A stretch of DNA of 64,000 nt from an uncultured Bacteroides sp. Lineage in GTDB: Bacteria > Bacteroidota > Bacteroidia > Bacteroidales > UBA932. A program made the position numbers and the translations under genes. This document shows, one piece after another, positions 17,192-25,311 of this stretch. Each line of letters opens with the position of its first letter. The first letter of the stretch is position 1. The stretch is from NCBI GenBank assembly GCA_945874355.1, contig CAMCGB010000004.1, positions 1-64,000 on the forward strand, in the 5' to 3' direction. The notes beneath the pieces are model-generated. The model searched no databases, was not told the DNA's origin, and saw only the letters and a program-made list of their open reading frames with translations.

Positions 17192-17284
17192 CTGTCAAAC
17201 AATATGGGACGGTTAATAATTGTGCGCTAAGTTAGCAATAATTTAAGAACCGCAGCCATAATGTAAGTCTTATCCCGCCAGAGC

Positions 17285-17330
17285 AAAAAAACAATAAAGG
17301 CAACCGACTGAAATTCAGTAAGTTGCCTTT
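17285..17330 (-). terminator. Intrinsic terminator of the tRNA-Lys pair
   Basis: Read on the minus strand, AAAGGCAAC ... GTTGCCTTT forms a 9-bp outer stem with a further 5-bp inner stem (ACTGA/TCAGT), followed by a run of T (17285-17291). Confidence 0.85.
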
Positions 17331-17334
17331 GATG

Positions 17335-17407
17335 TGCTCCCCAAGGGGCTCGAACCCTTGACACCCTGATTAAGAGTCAGGTGCTCTACCAACTGAGCTA
17401 GGGAAGC
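17335..17407 (-). tRNA. tRNA-Lys (anticodon CTT)
   Basis: 73 bases. The acceptor stem GCTTCCC pairs with GGGGAGC; the anticodon stem CTGAC/AATCAG region gives loop CTCTTAA with anticodon CTT; the T-arm has GGTTCGAGCCC. CCA is not encoded. It follows tRNA-Lys(TTT) by 9 bases on the same transcript. Confidence 0.95.
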
Positions 17408-17416
17408 AAGTCTTCG

Positions 17417-17489
17417 TGACTCGTTCGGGGCTCGAACCCGAGACCCCCACATTAAAAGTGTGATGCTCTACCTACTGAGCTAACGAGTC
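17417..17489 (-). tRNA. tRNA-Lys (anticodon TTT)
   Basis: 73 bases. The acceptor stem GACTCGT pairs with ACGAGTC; the anticodon loop CTTTTAA has anticodon TTT; the T-arm is normal. First of a two-tRNA unit, with its promoter directly upstream. Confidence 0.95.
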
Positions 17490-17506
17490 CTCCATCGTTG
17501 GGATTG

Positions 17507-17538
17507 CAAAGGTATAAAGCTTGAACGAGAATTCCAAA
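17507..17538 (-). promoter_or_regulatory. Promoter of the tRNA-Lys pair
   Basis: On the minus strand, -33 TTTG (17535-17538) and -7 TACCTTTG (17507-17514) are 20 bases apart. Transcription should begin about 15 bases before the first tRNA. Confidence 0.8.
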
Positions 17539-17577
17539 TATTTTTTAAAAAATTTAACACTCCAGCCAAAAATAAAG

Positions 17578-17585
17578 TATCTTTG
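17578..17585 (+). promoter_or_regulatory. Promoter -7 element for the DMT-family gene
   Basis: TATCTTTG with a weak -33 (TTTA) 21 bases upstream. It implies a leader of about 105 bases before the ATG at 17698. Confidence 0.55.
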
Positions 17586-17697
17586 CATCCGCATCGCGTC
17601 ACAACTGCAGACTTCGGCCCACTTCACATTCACCGGTCTTTGCGCAGTAACGAGATTAATATCAATATAGAAAGTATCATAATAGACTATTTTTAAA

Positions 17698-18066
17698 ATG
17701 CATGGCTTCTGGACAATACTGCTTCTGATAGTATCGAACATCTTTATGACCTTCGCCTGGTACGGGCACCTGAAACTCCAGGAGATGAAAATCTCCACTT
17801 CCTGGCCGCTCATCCTGGTCATACTGTTCTCCTGGGGACTCGCCTTCTTTGAATACTGCGCCCAGGTCCCGGCAAACAGACTCGGCTCCAGCATCAACGG
17901 AGGGCCCTTCTCCCTGGTTCAGCTGAAAGTCATCCAGGAAGTCATCTCACTAATGGTATTCACCATTGTAGTATCTCTTCTCTTCAAAGGAGAGAGCCTT
18001 CACTGGAACCACCTCGCCGCCTTCGTGTGCCTGGTGATGGCAGTGTTCTTCGTATTCCTGAAGTAA
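17698..18066 (+). CDS. DMT-superfamily small membrane protein (DUF486)
   Basis: 122 residues with four membrane segments. The sequence ANRLGSSINGGPFSLVQLKVIQEVISL between helices 2 and 3 and the WYGHLK motif near residue 20 are typical of DUF486. It is about half the size of a full drug/metabolite transporter and would have to work as a dimer. Substrate unknown. It converges on the thioesterase gene with a 23-base gap and no evident terminator. Confidence 0.85.
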   Translation: MHGFWTILLLIVSNIFMTFAWYGHLKLQEMKISTSWPLILVILFSWGLAFFEYCAQVPANRLGSSINGGPFSLVQLKVIQEVISLMVFTIVVSLLFKGESLHWNHLAAFVCLVMAVFFVFLK

Positions 18067-18089
18067 ACGAGCGGACTTCCCGGAGCAGT

Positions 18090-18812
18090 TCACGAACGCA
18101 AAGCCACGCTGGCGCTGCAAAGGGTCTGCTCGCTTGAACGGGCTATAAAAAGGCACTCGTCCCTATTCTGCCTTTTGAGGCCGAACGACACGTCCTCGCC
18201 GCGTCTGACTTCCTTCTTGAAATTGATATCCAGCCTGATGGGAGAGTCAGTATTGATAAGGTCCTCCGGCAGAAGGTCGAATATCAGCTCCACATAACGG
18301 GTATTGTTGAGATGGCCGTTGAAGTCACACTCGCTATAGCCGACCTTTCGCACATCAACTATCTCGGGGCTGAAATCCCGTATACGCCTGGGGTTGCTGC
18401 ACGGAAGCGTAAAACCTTTGACGTCGGCATCAGGGTTGACCTCAGGGAAATAAGGACGACGGGTGGAAATATCAATCATGCACCATTCAGTAGTGCCCCT
18501 TCCGAGCTCATTTCCGTTCCCGTCTGTAATCCTTACGCAACGGTAATAGGTAAGCCCGCTTCCAAGCACAGGCCAGACAGTCACAAAGAGCCTGTCGTAC
18601 AGTGAAGGCCTCTGGTCTATCTCGAAAGCAGAGCGGAGAAGTATCCAGCTGCGGTTCGACGAAGCCATCACATCAATCCCGAATCCTTCCTTGCGTATAT
18701 TCTGACCAATGGCATTAATAATGTGTCCGCAAATTGAAGGAACGGTCATCTGGCCCTTGAAATCTATATTCTCGGGCACTACGGAGTATTCGTAAGTATT
18801 CATAAGCGCCAT
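18090..18812 (-). CDS. Acyl-[acyl-carrier-protein] thioesterase
   Basis: 240 residues. Two hot-dog folds: the first (residues 5-130) contains WILLRSAFEID, the second holds GYSECDFNGHLNNTRYVELIFD, the signature with Asn, His and the acidic residue of FatA/FatB-type thioesterases. It hydrolyses acyl-ACP to free fatty acid and ends chain elongation in the cytoplasm. ATG at 18812; an internal ATG at codon 4 is possible. A promoter -7 element lies 20 bases upstream. Confidence 0.9.
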   Translation of the reverse strand: MALMNTYEYSVVPENIDFKGQMTVPSICGHIINAIGQNIRKEGFGIDVMASSNRSWILLRSAFEIDQRPSLYDRLFVTVWPVLGSGLTYYRCVRITDGNGNELGRGTTEWCMIDISTRRPYFPEVNPDADVKGFTLPCSNPRRIRDFSPEIVDVRKVGYSECDFNGHLNNTRYVELIFDLLPEDLINTDSPIRLDINFKKEVRRGEDVSFGLKRQNRDECLFIARSSEQTLCSASVALRS

Positions 18813-18832
18813 ATTCGTTTTATTTAACGACG

Positions 18833-18840
18833 CAAAATTA
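18833..18840 (-). promoter_or_regulatory. Promoter -7 element for the thioesterase gene
   Basis: TAATTTTG on the minus strand, matching TAnnTTTG, 20 bases before the start codon. Confidence 0.5.
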
Positions 18841-18925
18841 GACCTTGTAGACCGCGGGACGAAGAAAGTGTGACAAAAATACTATTAAATGTGACGAAAA
18901 GCTTCATTTGGCGGGAAATTTGTAT

Positions 18926-18933
18926 TATTTTTG
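18926..18933 (+). promoter_or_regulatory. Candidate promoter -7 element for the membrane LytTR gene
   Basis: TATTTTTG matches TAnnTTTG, 52 bases before the ATG. The nearest TTTG upstream is only 15 bases away, so the -33 assignment is uncertain. Confidence 0.35.
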
Positions 18934-18985
18934 GGACGAAATTAATTGAACAGTATTTTTATCACACACCCTGTTGGGACGAATT

Positions 18986-19801
18986 ATGAACGATACGGTA
19001 CGATTTCAAGGCAAATTCTGGATACAGCTGGTGTATATTTTCCTGCTTCCGCTCTTTTTCATCAGCTTCTGCCTGGTATATAATCCCTTCGGCATCCAGG
19101 ACTTCTACCAAATGGTCGGAGGCAAGGGCTTTGCCTTTCACCTGGTGATACTCAGTTGCATCCAGCTTCTGATTCTCTTCATCACAAGGCTCCTGCTGTA
19201 TTTCATCAGCCGTGGAGGGATGAAATGGTGGGCGTATGCCGTGTGGTGCATTGGAGAGTGCCTTGTCATCTCCCTGTTCAGCGCCATGTATACTTCCCTA
19301 TTCTTCGGAAAGGACCTGGCATACTTCCCTGCCCTTTCACTCAGCCTGAAATTCATATTCCTCAGTCTCTTATACCCCTATCTGGTCTTATCCCTCATCA
19401 GGCTCAGCATCAACCTGAACGAAGACAAGAGAATGGAGAGCGAAAAGAAAGAGGAGCATAGCGCAAAGTTCTTCGATGAGCATAACAGACTTAAGCTTAC
19501 CGTCTTAAGCAAGGATGTACTGTACGTGAAATCAGAAGGCAACTTTATCAAAATACACTATATCGACAATGGCAGGGCAAAAGAGTTTGTAGTCCGCTGC
19601 CCTATGAAGCGAGTTGAGAACAACCCGTGCACCACATTTCTGAAACGCTGCCACCGCTCATATCTTCTGAACCCCTCCCACGTAAGAGTGCTGGGCAAAA
19701 ACAAGGAGGGAGTCATCATAGCCGAACTTGACAACTCCCCCGAAACCTGTATTCCTGTAGGCAAGCAGTACTACGAAGCACTGAGCCAGATGATCCTGTA
19801 G
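18986..19801 (+). CDS. Membrane-bound LytTR-family transcriptional regulator
   Basis: 271 residues from the ATG at 18986; a TTG four codons upstream is also in frame but less likely. The N-terminal half has four membrane segments (about 14-35, 48-70, 83-103 and 112-135). After a charged linker (EDKRMESEKKEEHS) comes a C-terminal LytTR DNA-binding domain: VLYVKSEGNFIKIHY, PMKRVENN, TFLKRCHRSYLLNPSHV and CIPVGKQYYEAL. There is no receiver domain, so the sensor is probably the membrane part. Targets unknown. It is divergent from the thioesterase gene and ends 1 base from the convergent M23/LysM gene. Confidence 0.88.
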   Translation: MNDTVRFQGKFWIQLVYIFLLPLFFISFCLVYNPFGIQDFYQMVGGKGFAFHLVILSCIQLLILFITRLLLYFISRGGMKWWAYAVWCIGECLVISLFSAMYTSLFFGKDLAYFPALSLSLKFIFLSLLYPYLVLSLIRLSINLNEDKRMESEKKEEHSAKFFDEHNRLKLTVLSKDVLYVKSEGNFIKIHYIDNGRAKEFVVRCPMKRVENNPCTTFLKRCHRSYLLNPSHVRVLGKNKEGVIIAELDNSPETCIPVGKQYYEALSQMIL

Positions 19802-19802
19802 C

Positions 19803-20915
19803 CTAATTGACCCTGATTTTCTGGCCTATACGTATCTTGTCGAGATTGATGCCGGGATTGAGCTTCTTGATTGTAGAGAGCGACTTCCCGTACTTGTGGG
19901 CAATGCCGGAAACGGTATCCCCCGAGCGGACGGTATGCCACTTCATCGCAGCTTTCTCGGCCGCTATCCGCATCTCCTCCTCGATAATCTTCTCGTCATT
20001 GGAGTAAATATCCTCCTCCTCATCGATGGACTCGGGCACATAACGTGAAGAAGGGTCAAGGTAGCTGCGCCTGAGCACAAAGACATTCGTGCGCAGAAGA
20101 CCGTTCTCAAAGTCCACAATCCACTCGGGATCAAAAGCATAGCCCTTATAGCGGGTCTCAAAATGCAGATGGGGCCCCGAAGAGCGTCCTGTGGAGCCGC
20201 CAAGGCCTACAATGTCGCCTGAGCGCAGCCAGTCTCCCGGCTGGACATCACGCCTGGAAAGATGGGCATAGAAGGTTTCGAGCCCGTTTTCGTGACGCAC
20301 TATGACCAGATTGCCGTAGCCCTTGACATAGCGCGAGAGGCGGACACATCCGTCAAAGGCGCAACTGACAGGGGTACCTACCTTATAGGGCACATCCAGC
20401 CCCTGATGGCGCCTGCCCCTTCTGTAGCCGAACTTGGAATATACCCTGCCCTGGTACGGACAGGTGAATGTACTTACCGAGTCCACCAGACAGATGATGT
20501 TGCGGTATCCAAGATCCGACAAATTCACTTTATCGTAAGGATTCACCTCCGTTTCACTCCAGAAACTTTTGAACACTTCTTCCTGGGAGAGTTTGTCGAT
20601 GTTTTTGATGTAGTGCCAGGTATTGTCGTCGTTGAGCACAATCTGAAGATAGCTGTCTCCTATGTCCAGGGTGTCGATGGGAGAACCGCTGCCCTTTTTG
20701 AAAGAACCGGGAAGAGTGATGTAGTCTTCGGGGATGAAGCGCACGCTGGGAGGCAGCAGAGAAGTGTCAATCTGCTCGATATCAGACTTCTGGGCCGACA
20801 CATTACGCACAGGGACAGCAATTGAAGCCCTTTGGACCGCAGGCTTCTGGGCATACAGCCCGGGTGCGGCAAGGCAGAAGAGCAGGAGAAGAGCCGGAGT
20901 GAGGGTTCTTTGCAT
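19803..20915 (-). CDS. M23 peptidase with C-terminal LysM domain
   Basis: 370 residues. A signal peptide (MQRTLTPALLLLFCLAAPGLYA) leads to the periplasm. The M23 core contains YRRGRRHQGLDVPYKVGTPV (HxxxD zinc ligands), GYGNLVIVRHENGLETFYAHLS and the HxH motif PHLHFE, so the zinc site is complete. After an acidic linker (ESIDEEEDIYSNDEKIIEEE) a LysM peptidoglycan-binding module ends the protein (HTVRSGDTVSGIAHKYGKS ... GQKIRV). It likely cuts or remodels peptidoglycan cross-links. It starts 1 base after the stop of the phosphohexomutase gene, suggesting one transcript with that gene, def and ruvX. Confidence 0.92.
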   Translation of the reverse strand: MQRTLTPALLLLFCLAAPGLYAQKPAVQRASIAVPVRNVSAQKSDIEQIDTSLLPPSVRFIPEDYITLPGSFKKGSGSPIDTLDIGDSYLQIVLNDDNTWHYIKNIDKLSQEEVFKSFWSETEVNPYDKVNLSDLGYRNIICLVDSVSTFTCPYQGRVYSKFGYRRGRRHQGLDVPYKVGTPVSCAFDGCVRLSRYVKGYGNLVIVRHENGLETFYAHLSRRDVQPGDWLRSGDIVGLGGSTGRSSGPHLHFETRYKGYAFDPEWIVDFENGLLRTNVFVLRRSYLDPSSRYVPESIDEEEDIYSNDEKIIEEEMRIAAEKAAMKWHTVRSGDTVSGIAHKYGKSLSTIKKLNPGINLDKIRIGQKIRVN

Positions 20916-20916
20916 A

Positions 20917-22281
20917 CTATGACCTTACTGCTGAAAACTCCGACTCAAGATAAGCACAGGCCTGGGAGACTCTCTGTGAGAGTTCTTCTTCTGTGCGGGC
21001 CTCGCAGATAAACCTCAGATAAGGCTCAGTATTGCTGGGCCTGATATTGAACCACCACGAGTCGAACTCCATCCTGTAGCCGTCAAAATCCATAACCCTG
21101 AGAGGCTTCTGTTGAGAGCTGAAAAGAGCGCAAAGTCCTTCCATAGCACCTTTCTTGTCCTCGAGACGGAAATTGACCTCTCCGGAATTGAAGTAGTGGG
21201 TCATAGAGTCTATCTGGGAGCTGAAGCTGATGCCTTTGCGCTTCAGGGAGCTGACAATGCGCAGTATAATCATCGAAGCGAGCAGGCCACTGTCGGAGTA
21301 GAAGAAATCCTTAAAATAGTAATGCCCGGCCAGCTCTCCTCCCCACAGCCCATCTATCTCACGGAGCTTGGGTGCAGCGAAAGCACGGCCCACCCTCCAG
21401 GTGTGAAGGTCGGCCCCGTAAGGCTCCAGGAACTCTCCCACAGCCTTTGAGGAACGTATCTCCTGCAGCACTCTGGGGGACTTCTCTCCCCTCTCGTCGC
21501 AGAAATAGAGGGCCATCAGGGCTATCAGCAGGTCAGGCGATACGAATCTGGCCTTGTCGTCGACAAACATCACCCTGTCGGCATCTCCATCGTAAATCAC
21601 TCCTATGTCAGCTCCGCGCGAGCGTACCAGAGACTTCAAAGGCTCCACGTTCTTTGCTACCAGGGGATTGGGCTCATGATTGGGGAAGCTGCCGTCAATA
21701 GTGTCGAAAATGTATGAAGGAGCGTCTCCGAAGACCTTGTGCGCAAAAAGACAAGCCATACCGTTCGACAGGTCGAAAGCAATGTTGAGATTGCTAAAGT
21801 CGGACTTGAACTTCGACATGAACTTCAGATAGTCGTCCATTATGTCCATAGTGCGCACGCTGCCCCTATTTGCGCTGACAGGGGTCTGCTTACCGCAGTC
21901 TATCCACTCCTTAATCTGTCCAAGGCCGGTGTCCAGCCCCACAGGAAGAGCATTTTCTCTGCTGACTTTCAATCCGTTGTAAACGGCAGGGTTATGGCTG
22001 GCGGTGATTTGTACCGAAGCCTTGAAGCCATAGTTGGCAGTCGCGAAATACACCATCGGGGTGCTGCTCAGGCCAATATCGCACACCGAAGCTCCGGCGT
22101 CGCATATACCCCTGATCAGGCTGTCGTGAATCTCATCCGAGGAGACTCTGCAGTCGCGGCCCACCAGCACCTCGTCGGCACCCAGCAGGGCAGGCAGGAA
22201 ATAACCGACCTTATAGACGGTTTCGGCGTCGAAATCCTTTTCCCAGACACCTCTTATATCATAAGCGTGAAATGCTCCCAT
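20917..22281 (-). CDS. Phosphomannomutase/phosphoglucomutase
   Basis: 454 residues, the length of the four-domain phosphohexomutases. FHAYDIRGVW starts the protein; the active-site serine loop is ITASHNPAVYNGLK; the metal loop is YDGDADRVMFVD; the sugar loop is GGELAGHYYF; the phosphate-binding loop is RPSNTEPYLRF. It interconverts hexose 1- and 6-phosphates for polysaccharide or lipid A precursor synthesis. Mannose versus glucose preference cannot be set by sequence reading alone. It lies 1 base after def. Confidence 0.93.
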   Translation of the reverse strand: MGAFHAYDIRGVWEKDFDAETVYKVGYFLPALLGADEVLVGRDCRVSSDEIHDSLIRGICDAGASVCDIGLSSTPMVYFATANYGFKASVQITASHNPAVYNGLKVSRENALPVGLDTGLGQIKEWIDCGKQTPVSANRGSVRTMDIMDDYLKFMSKFKSDFSNLNIAFDLSNGMACLFAHKVFGDAPSYIFDTIDGSFPNHEPNPLVAKNVEPLKSLVRSRGADIGVIYDGDADRVMFVDDKARFVSPDLLIALMALYFCDERGEKSPRVLQEIRSSKAVGEFLEPYGADLHTWRVGRAFAAPKLREIDGLWGGELAGHYYFKDFFYSDSGLLASMIILRIVSSLKRKGISFSSQIDSMTHYFNSGEVNFRLEDKKGAMEGLCALFSSQQKPLRVMDFDGYRMEFDSWWFNIRPSNTEPYLRFICEARTEEELSQRVSQACAYLESEFSAVRS

Positions 22282-22282
22282 A

Positions 22283-22840
22283 TTACTTGATTTTTGATTT
22301 ATAGGATGTTCCCACTTTGCCGTGGGCTATGTTCTGAAGCTTTTTGGCTATCATCTTGCGGCGTATCGGGGCCACAAGGTCGGTGAATAACACGCCGTCC
22401 AGATGCGAGAACTCGTGCTGGATCATACGGCAGGCGAACTTGTCGAAGGTTTCCTGCTTCTTTTCAAGGTTCTCGTCGTAATACTCCACCGTGATGCTCT
22501 CGGGTCTTACCACATCGGCATATAGTCCCGGCACGCTCAGGCAGCCTTCGTTGTAGCTGCAGCGCCCGGGGCTCTCCGAGAGCACCACCGGGTTGATGAA
22601 GGTACGCTTGAAGCCCTTGAGATAAGGGTACACATCGGCCATAATATCGCCGTTGACTACCGCCACGCGGGAGCTCACTCCAATCTGGGGAGCGGCAAGT
22701 CCGCAACCGTCCGAGGCATCGAGGGTCTCCCAAAGGTCATTCACCAGAGAAAGGATCTCGTCCCTTGAAGACTCAATATCAAGCTCTTCTGCCTTCTTGC
22801 GAAGCACCTCGGAGCCATAAAGGTAAATAGGTCTGATCAT
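22283..22840 (-). CDS. def: Peptide deformylase
   Basis: 185 residues with all three family motifs: GCGLAAPQIG near residue 45, EGCLSVPG near residue 98 (Cys metal ligand), and the HExxH site as QHEFSHLDGVLF near residue 140. It removes the formyl group from nascent protein N-termini. The second acidic position is Ser (HEFSH rather than HEFDH), which is not a metal ligand and is tolerated. Its ATG overlaps the ruvX stop by 4 bases (ATGA). Confidence 0.97.
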   Translation of the reverse strand: MIRPIYLYGSEVLRKKAEELDIESSRDEILSLVNDLWETLDASDGCGLAAPQIGVSSRVAVVNGDIMADVYPYLKGFKRTFINPVVLSESPGRCSYNEGCLSVPGLYADVVRPESITVEYYDENLEKKQETFDKFACRMIQHEFSHLDGVLFTDLVAPIRRKMIAKKLQNIAHGKVGTSYKSKIK

Positions 22841-23271
22841 AATTCCGTTTTTGCACTTGCGTTCTGCTTGTCAAGATAACTCTGCAGGATTATGGCCGCA
22901 CTGATCTTGTCCACCGAAGCCTTGTCCCTCCTCACGCTTTTCTTCATCCCGCCGTCTATCATAGCCCTGTGGGCAAGTACAGAGGTGAATCTCTCGTCCT
23001 CCAGACTGACCTGAATGTCGGGGAATGCCTTGCGCAGGCTCTTGAGGAAGCGCTCCACATCTGCAGCGGCCTGAGCAGGTGCCCCATTCAGATTGAGAGG
23101 ATATCCCACCACAAAGCAGGTGATAGTCTCAGTCTTGGAGTATTTTTGAAGATAATCTATTATCTTTGCAGAGGGAACAGTCTCCAGGGGCGAGGCAAAA
23201 ATGCACAGGGGGTCACTGACAGCGACTCCGACCCGCGCACTTCCGTAATCAATGCCCACGATTCTGTTCAT
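22837..23271 (-). CDS. ruvX: Holliday junction resolvase-like protein RuvX/YqgF
   Basis: 144 residues with an RNase H-like fold: IVGIDYGSARVGVAVSD at the N-terminus, VVGYPLNLNGAP in the middle, and LEDERFTSVLAHR followed by KASVDKISAAIILQSYL. The acidic residues Asp7, Glu in LEDERFTS and Asp in KASVDKISA form the nuclease site. The family is linked to rRNA processing and Holliday junction cleavage. First gene of the ruvX-def-phosphohexomutase-M23 unit. Confidence 0.93.
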   Translation of the reverse strand: MNRIVGIDYGSARVGVAVSDPLCIFASPLETVPSAKIIDYLQKYSKTETITCFVVGYPLNLNGAPAQAAADVERFLKSLRKAFPDIQVSLEDERFTSVLAHRAMIDGGMKKSVRRDKASVDKISAAIILQSYLDKQNASAKTEL

Positions 23272-23275
23272 CCTG

Positions 23276-23307
23276 CGAAATTAAGAAAAATACCCCGTTT
23301 TCGCAAA
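23276..23307 (-). promoter_or_regulatory. Candidate promoter of the ruvX-def unit
   Basis: Minus strand: -33 TTTG (23304-23307) and -7 TAATTTCG (23276-23283, one mismatch) 20 bases apart. The -7 box ends 4 bases before the ruvX ATG, so the mRNA would be leaderless or nearly so. Confidence 0.5.
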
Positions 23308-23317
23308 CCCGCCACCT

Positions 23318-24160
23318 ATGGCCAATAAAAAAACGAAAAAGCAAAACATCGGGTTCGAATTCTCGATTATAGACCCCTCTTCGGAGAGGAAGACCCTGAG
23401 GATGAGCAGGCTTGCTCTCACTCTGGGGCTTTCTTGCGCCGCCATCCTGATAGTTCTCCTGATATACTGCATCATAGCCTTCACCCCCATCAGGACCACC
23501 ATTCCCGGCTACCCCGACGCCCATGCCCAGAAGACCGCCATTGCAAACGCAATCAAAATCGACTCCCTGGAAAGAGTACTCTCGCGCTGGGACATTTACG
23601 CCCTGAACCTGAGCCGGGTGCTGAGAGGCGAAACCACATTCAACCGCGACTCCGTCTCCATACTTTCCGGCCCTTCATTCCTGTCGGACAAAAGCGAGAA
23701 GGAGCTTGAAGAGAGCGATTCTCTCCTGAGGGAAAGCGTCATCAAGGCTGAGCAGTTCCGCCTCAGCAGCGGTGCAGGCAAAAGCCTTCCCGTCGAAGGC
23801 CGTATATTCTTCACCCCGCTCAAAGGACTGGTGAGTGAAGTCTTCGACAAGTACGCCCACCCGGCAATCGACATCACAGCCAAGAGCGGATCGGTCGTCA
23901 GCGCCATAGCCGACGGCACCGTCATCTATTCCGGGTATGACGAAGAGCTTGACTATGTACTTATAATTCAGCACAATGACAATCTTGTCAGTATGTACGG
24001 AAAGTGTTACCGCATTCTGAAAAACAGCTCTGATGCCGTAAAGGCAGGCACTCCCATAGCAATGATAGGAGGAGAGAGTCAAAGTGCTACCGGGCACCTG
24101 CACTTCGCCCTGTGGCAGGACGGAGAAGCCCTCGACCCTTCGAAATACATTACTTTCTAG
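23318..24160 (+). CDS. Membrane-anchored M23-family peptidase
   Basis: 280 residues. A basic N-terminus is followed by one membrane segment (about residues 34-54), leaving the rest in the periplasm. After a helical linker comes an M23 domain: FTPLKGLVSEVFDKYAHPAIDI (H and D zinc ligands), GSVVSAIADGTVIYSGYDEELDYVLIIQH split by loops, and TGHLHFALW (HxH). All metal ligands are present, so it may be active on peptidoglycan or act as an activator. Its TAG stop shares its last base with the GTG start of dxr. Confidence 0.9.
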   Translation: MANKKTKKQNIGFEFSIIDPSSERKTLRMSRLALTLGLSCAAILIVLLIYCIIAFTPIRTTIPGYPDAHAQKTAIANAIKIDSLERVLSRWDIYALNLSRVLRGETTFNRDSVSILSGPSFLSDKSEKELEESDSLLRESVIKAEQFRLSSGAGKSLPVEGRIFFTPLKGLVSEVFDKYAHPAIDITAKSGSVVSAIADGTVIYSGYDEELDYVLIIQHNDNLVSMYGKCYRILKNSSDAVKAGTPIAMIGGESQSATGHLHFALWQDGEALDPSKYITF

Positions 24161-25311
24161 TGAAAAGGAAAATAGCGATACTCGGATCCACAGGTTCCAT
24201 AGGGACCCAGACGCTGGATGTCATTTCCCAGCACCCGGATCTGTTTGAAGTTGAAATACTTGCAGCAAGGAGAAGCACCGACTTGCTGATTGAGCAGGCA
24301 CGGCGCTTCGATGCGGCCAACGTAGTGATATGCGAGGAGTCCCGCTACCCTGCAGTTGCGCAGGCTCTCCAGGACACCGACACCAAGGTATGGGCCGGGA
24401 TGGACAGCCTCTGCTCCCTGGTGCAGTCGGACAGGGTTGACATCGTAGTCGGGGCGATGGTCGGATTCAGCGGTCTCCGGCCCACCCTCGCCGCTCTTGA
24501 AAAAGGCAAGATTGTAGCCCTGGCGAACAAAGAAACCCTGGTCGCCGCCGGCAGCATAGTAACCTCCACTATGCGGAAGAACGGCGGGGTCATACTTCCG
24601 GTGGACTCGGAGCACTCCGCAATCTTCCAGTGCCTTCTCGCCGCCCAGGGCAACGGCATCGAGAAGATTCATCTCACTGCTTCCGGAGGCCCCTTCAGGA
24701 CCTGGGACAGGGGCTCGATTGCAAAGGCCAAGGCCGGCGACGCCCTCAAACACCCGAACTGGGATATGGGCGCTAAAGTCACGATAGACTCCGCCACGAT
24801 GATGAACAAGGGTCTGGAAGTGATTGAAGCCAAATGGCTTTTCGACATAGATGTGGACAGAATCAACGTAGTGGTGCATCCCGAGTCGGTGGTGCATTCG
24901 ATGGTGGAATTCGAGGACGGAGCTGTCATAGCCCAGATGGGCTGCCCCGATATGCGTCAGCCCATAGGGTTCGCGCTCTCCTTCCCCCAAAGAATAAGCG
25001 TCGGGAACCGGAAGCTGGATTTCGCCTCCCTCGGGTCCCTTCATTTCGAGGCCCCGGACCTCGACAGATTCCCCTGCCTGGGCCTTGCCTATGAAGCCAT
25101 CCGCCGCGGAGGCAATGCTCCCTGCGCCCTCAACTCGGCCAACGAAGTCGCCGTTTCCGCCTACCTCAAGGGGCTGATAGGTTTTTATGACATCGCCCGT
25201 ATCTGCGAGAAATGCCTTCAGGGTATGAATTTTGTGGCTTCGCCCTCCCTGTCTGACATTCTGGAGACGCACTCCGAAATTTCAATGATTGCAAATGGTT
25301 ATATTGATTAA
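24160..25311 (+). CDS. dxr: 1-deoxy-D-xylulose 5-phosphate reductoisomerase
   Basis: 383 residues from the GTG at 24160, the normal length. VKRKIAILGSTGSIGTQTLDV is the NADPH-binding start; GAMVGFSGLRPT, ALANKETLVAAG, PVDSEHSAIFQ, HLTASGGPFR and MMNKGLEVIEAKWLF are all hallmark segments, and the Mg-binding acidic residues are in place. Catalyses the committed step of the non-mevalonate isoprenoid pathway. An upstream in-frame ATG at 24112 would overlap the previous gene by 49 bases and adds residues foreign to the family; the TAGTG overlap supports the GTG start. Confidence 0.96.
   Translation: MKRKIAILGSTGSIGTQTLDVISQHPDLFEVEILAARRSTDLLIEQARRFDAANVVICEESRYPAVAQALQDTDTKVWAGMDSLCSLVQSDRVDIVVGAMVGFSGLRPTLAALEKGKIVALANKETLVAAGSIVTSTMRKNGGVILPVDSEHSAIFQCLLAAQGNGIEKIHLTASGGPFRTWDRGSIAKAKAGDALKHPNWDMGAKVTIDSATMMNKGLEVIEAKWLFDIDVDRINVVVHPESVVHSMVEFEDGAVIAQMGCPDMRQPIGFALSFPQRISVGNRKLDFASLGSLHFEAPDLDRFPCLGLAYEAIRRGGNAPCALNSANEVAVSAYLKGLIGFYDIARICEKCLQGMNFVASPSLSDILETHSEISMIANGYID

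Noticed and set aside
24157..25272. A 371-codon open frame on the minus strand
   Set aside because: Shadow of dxr.
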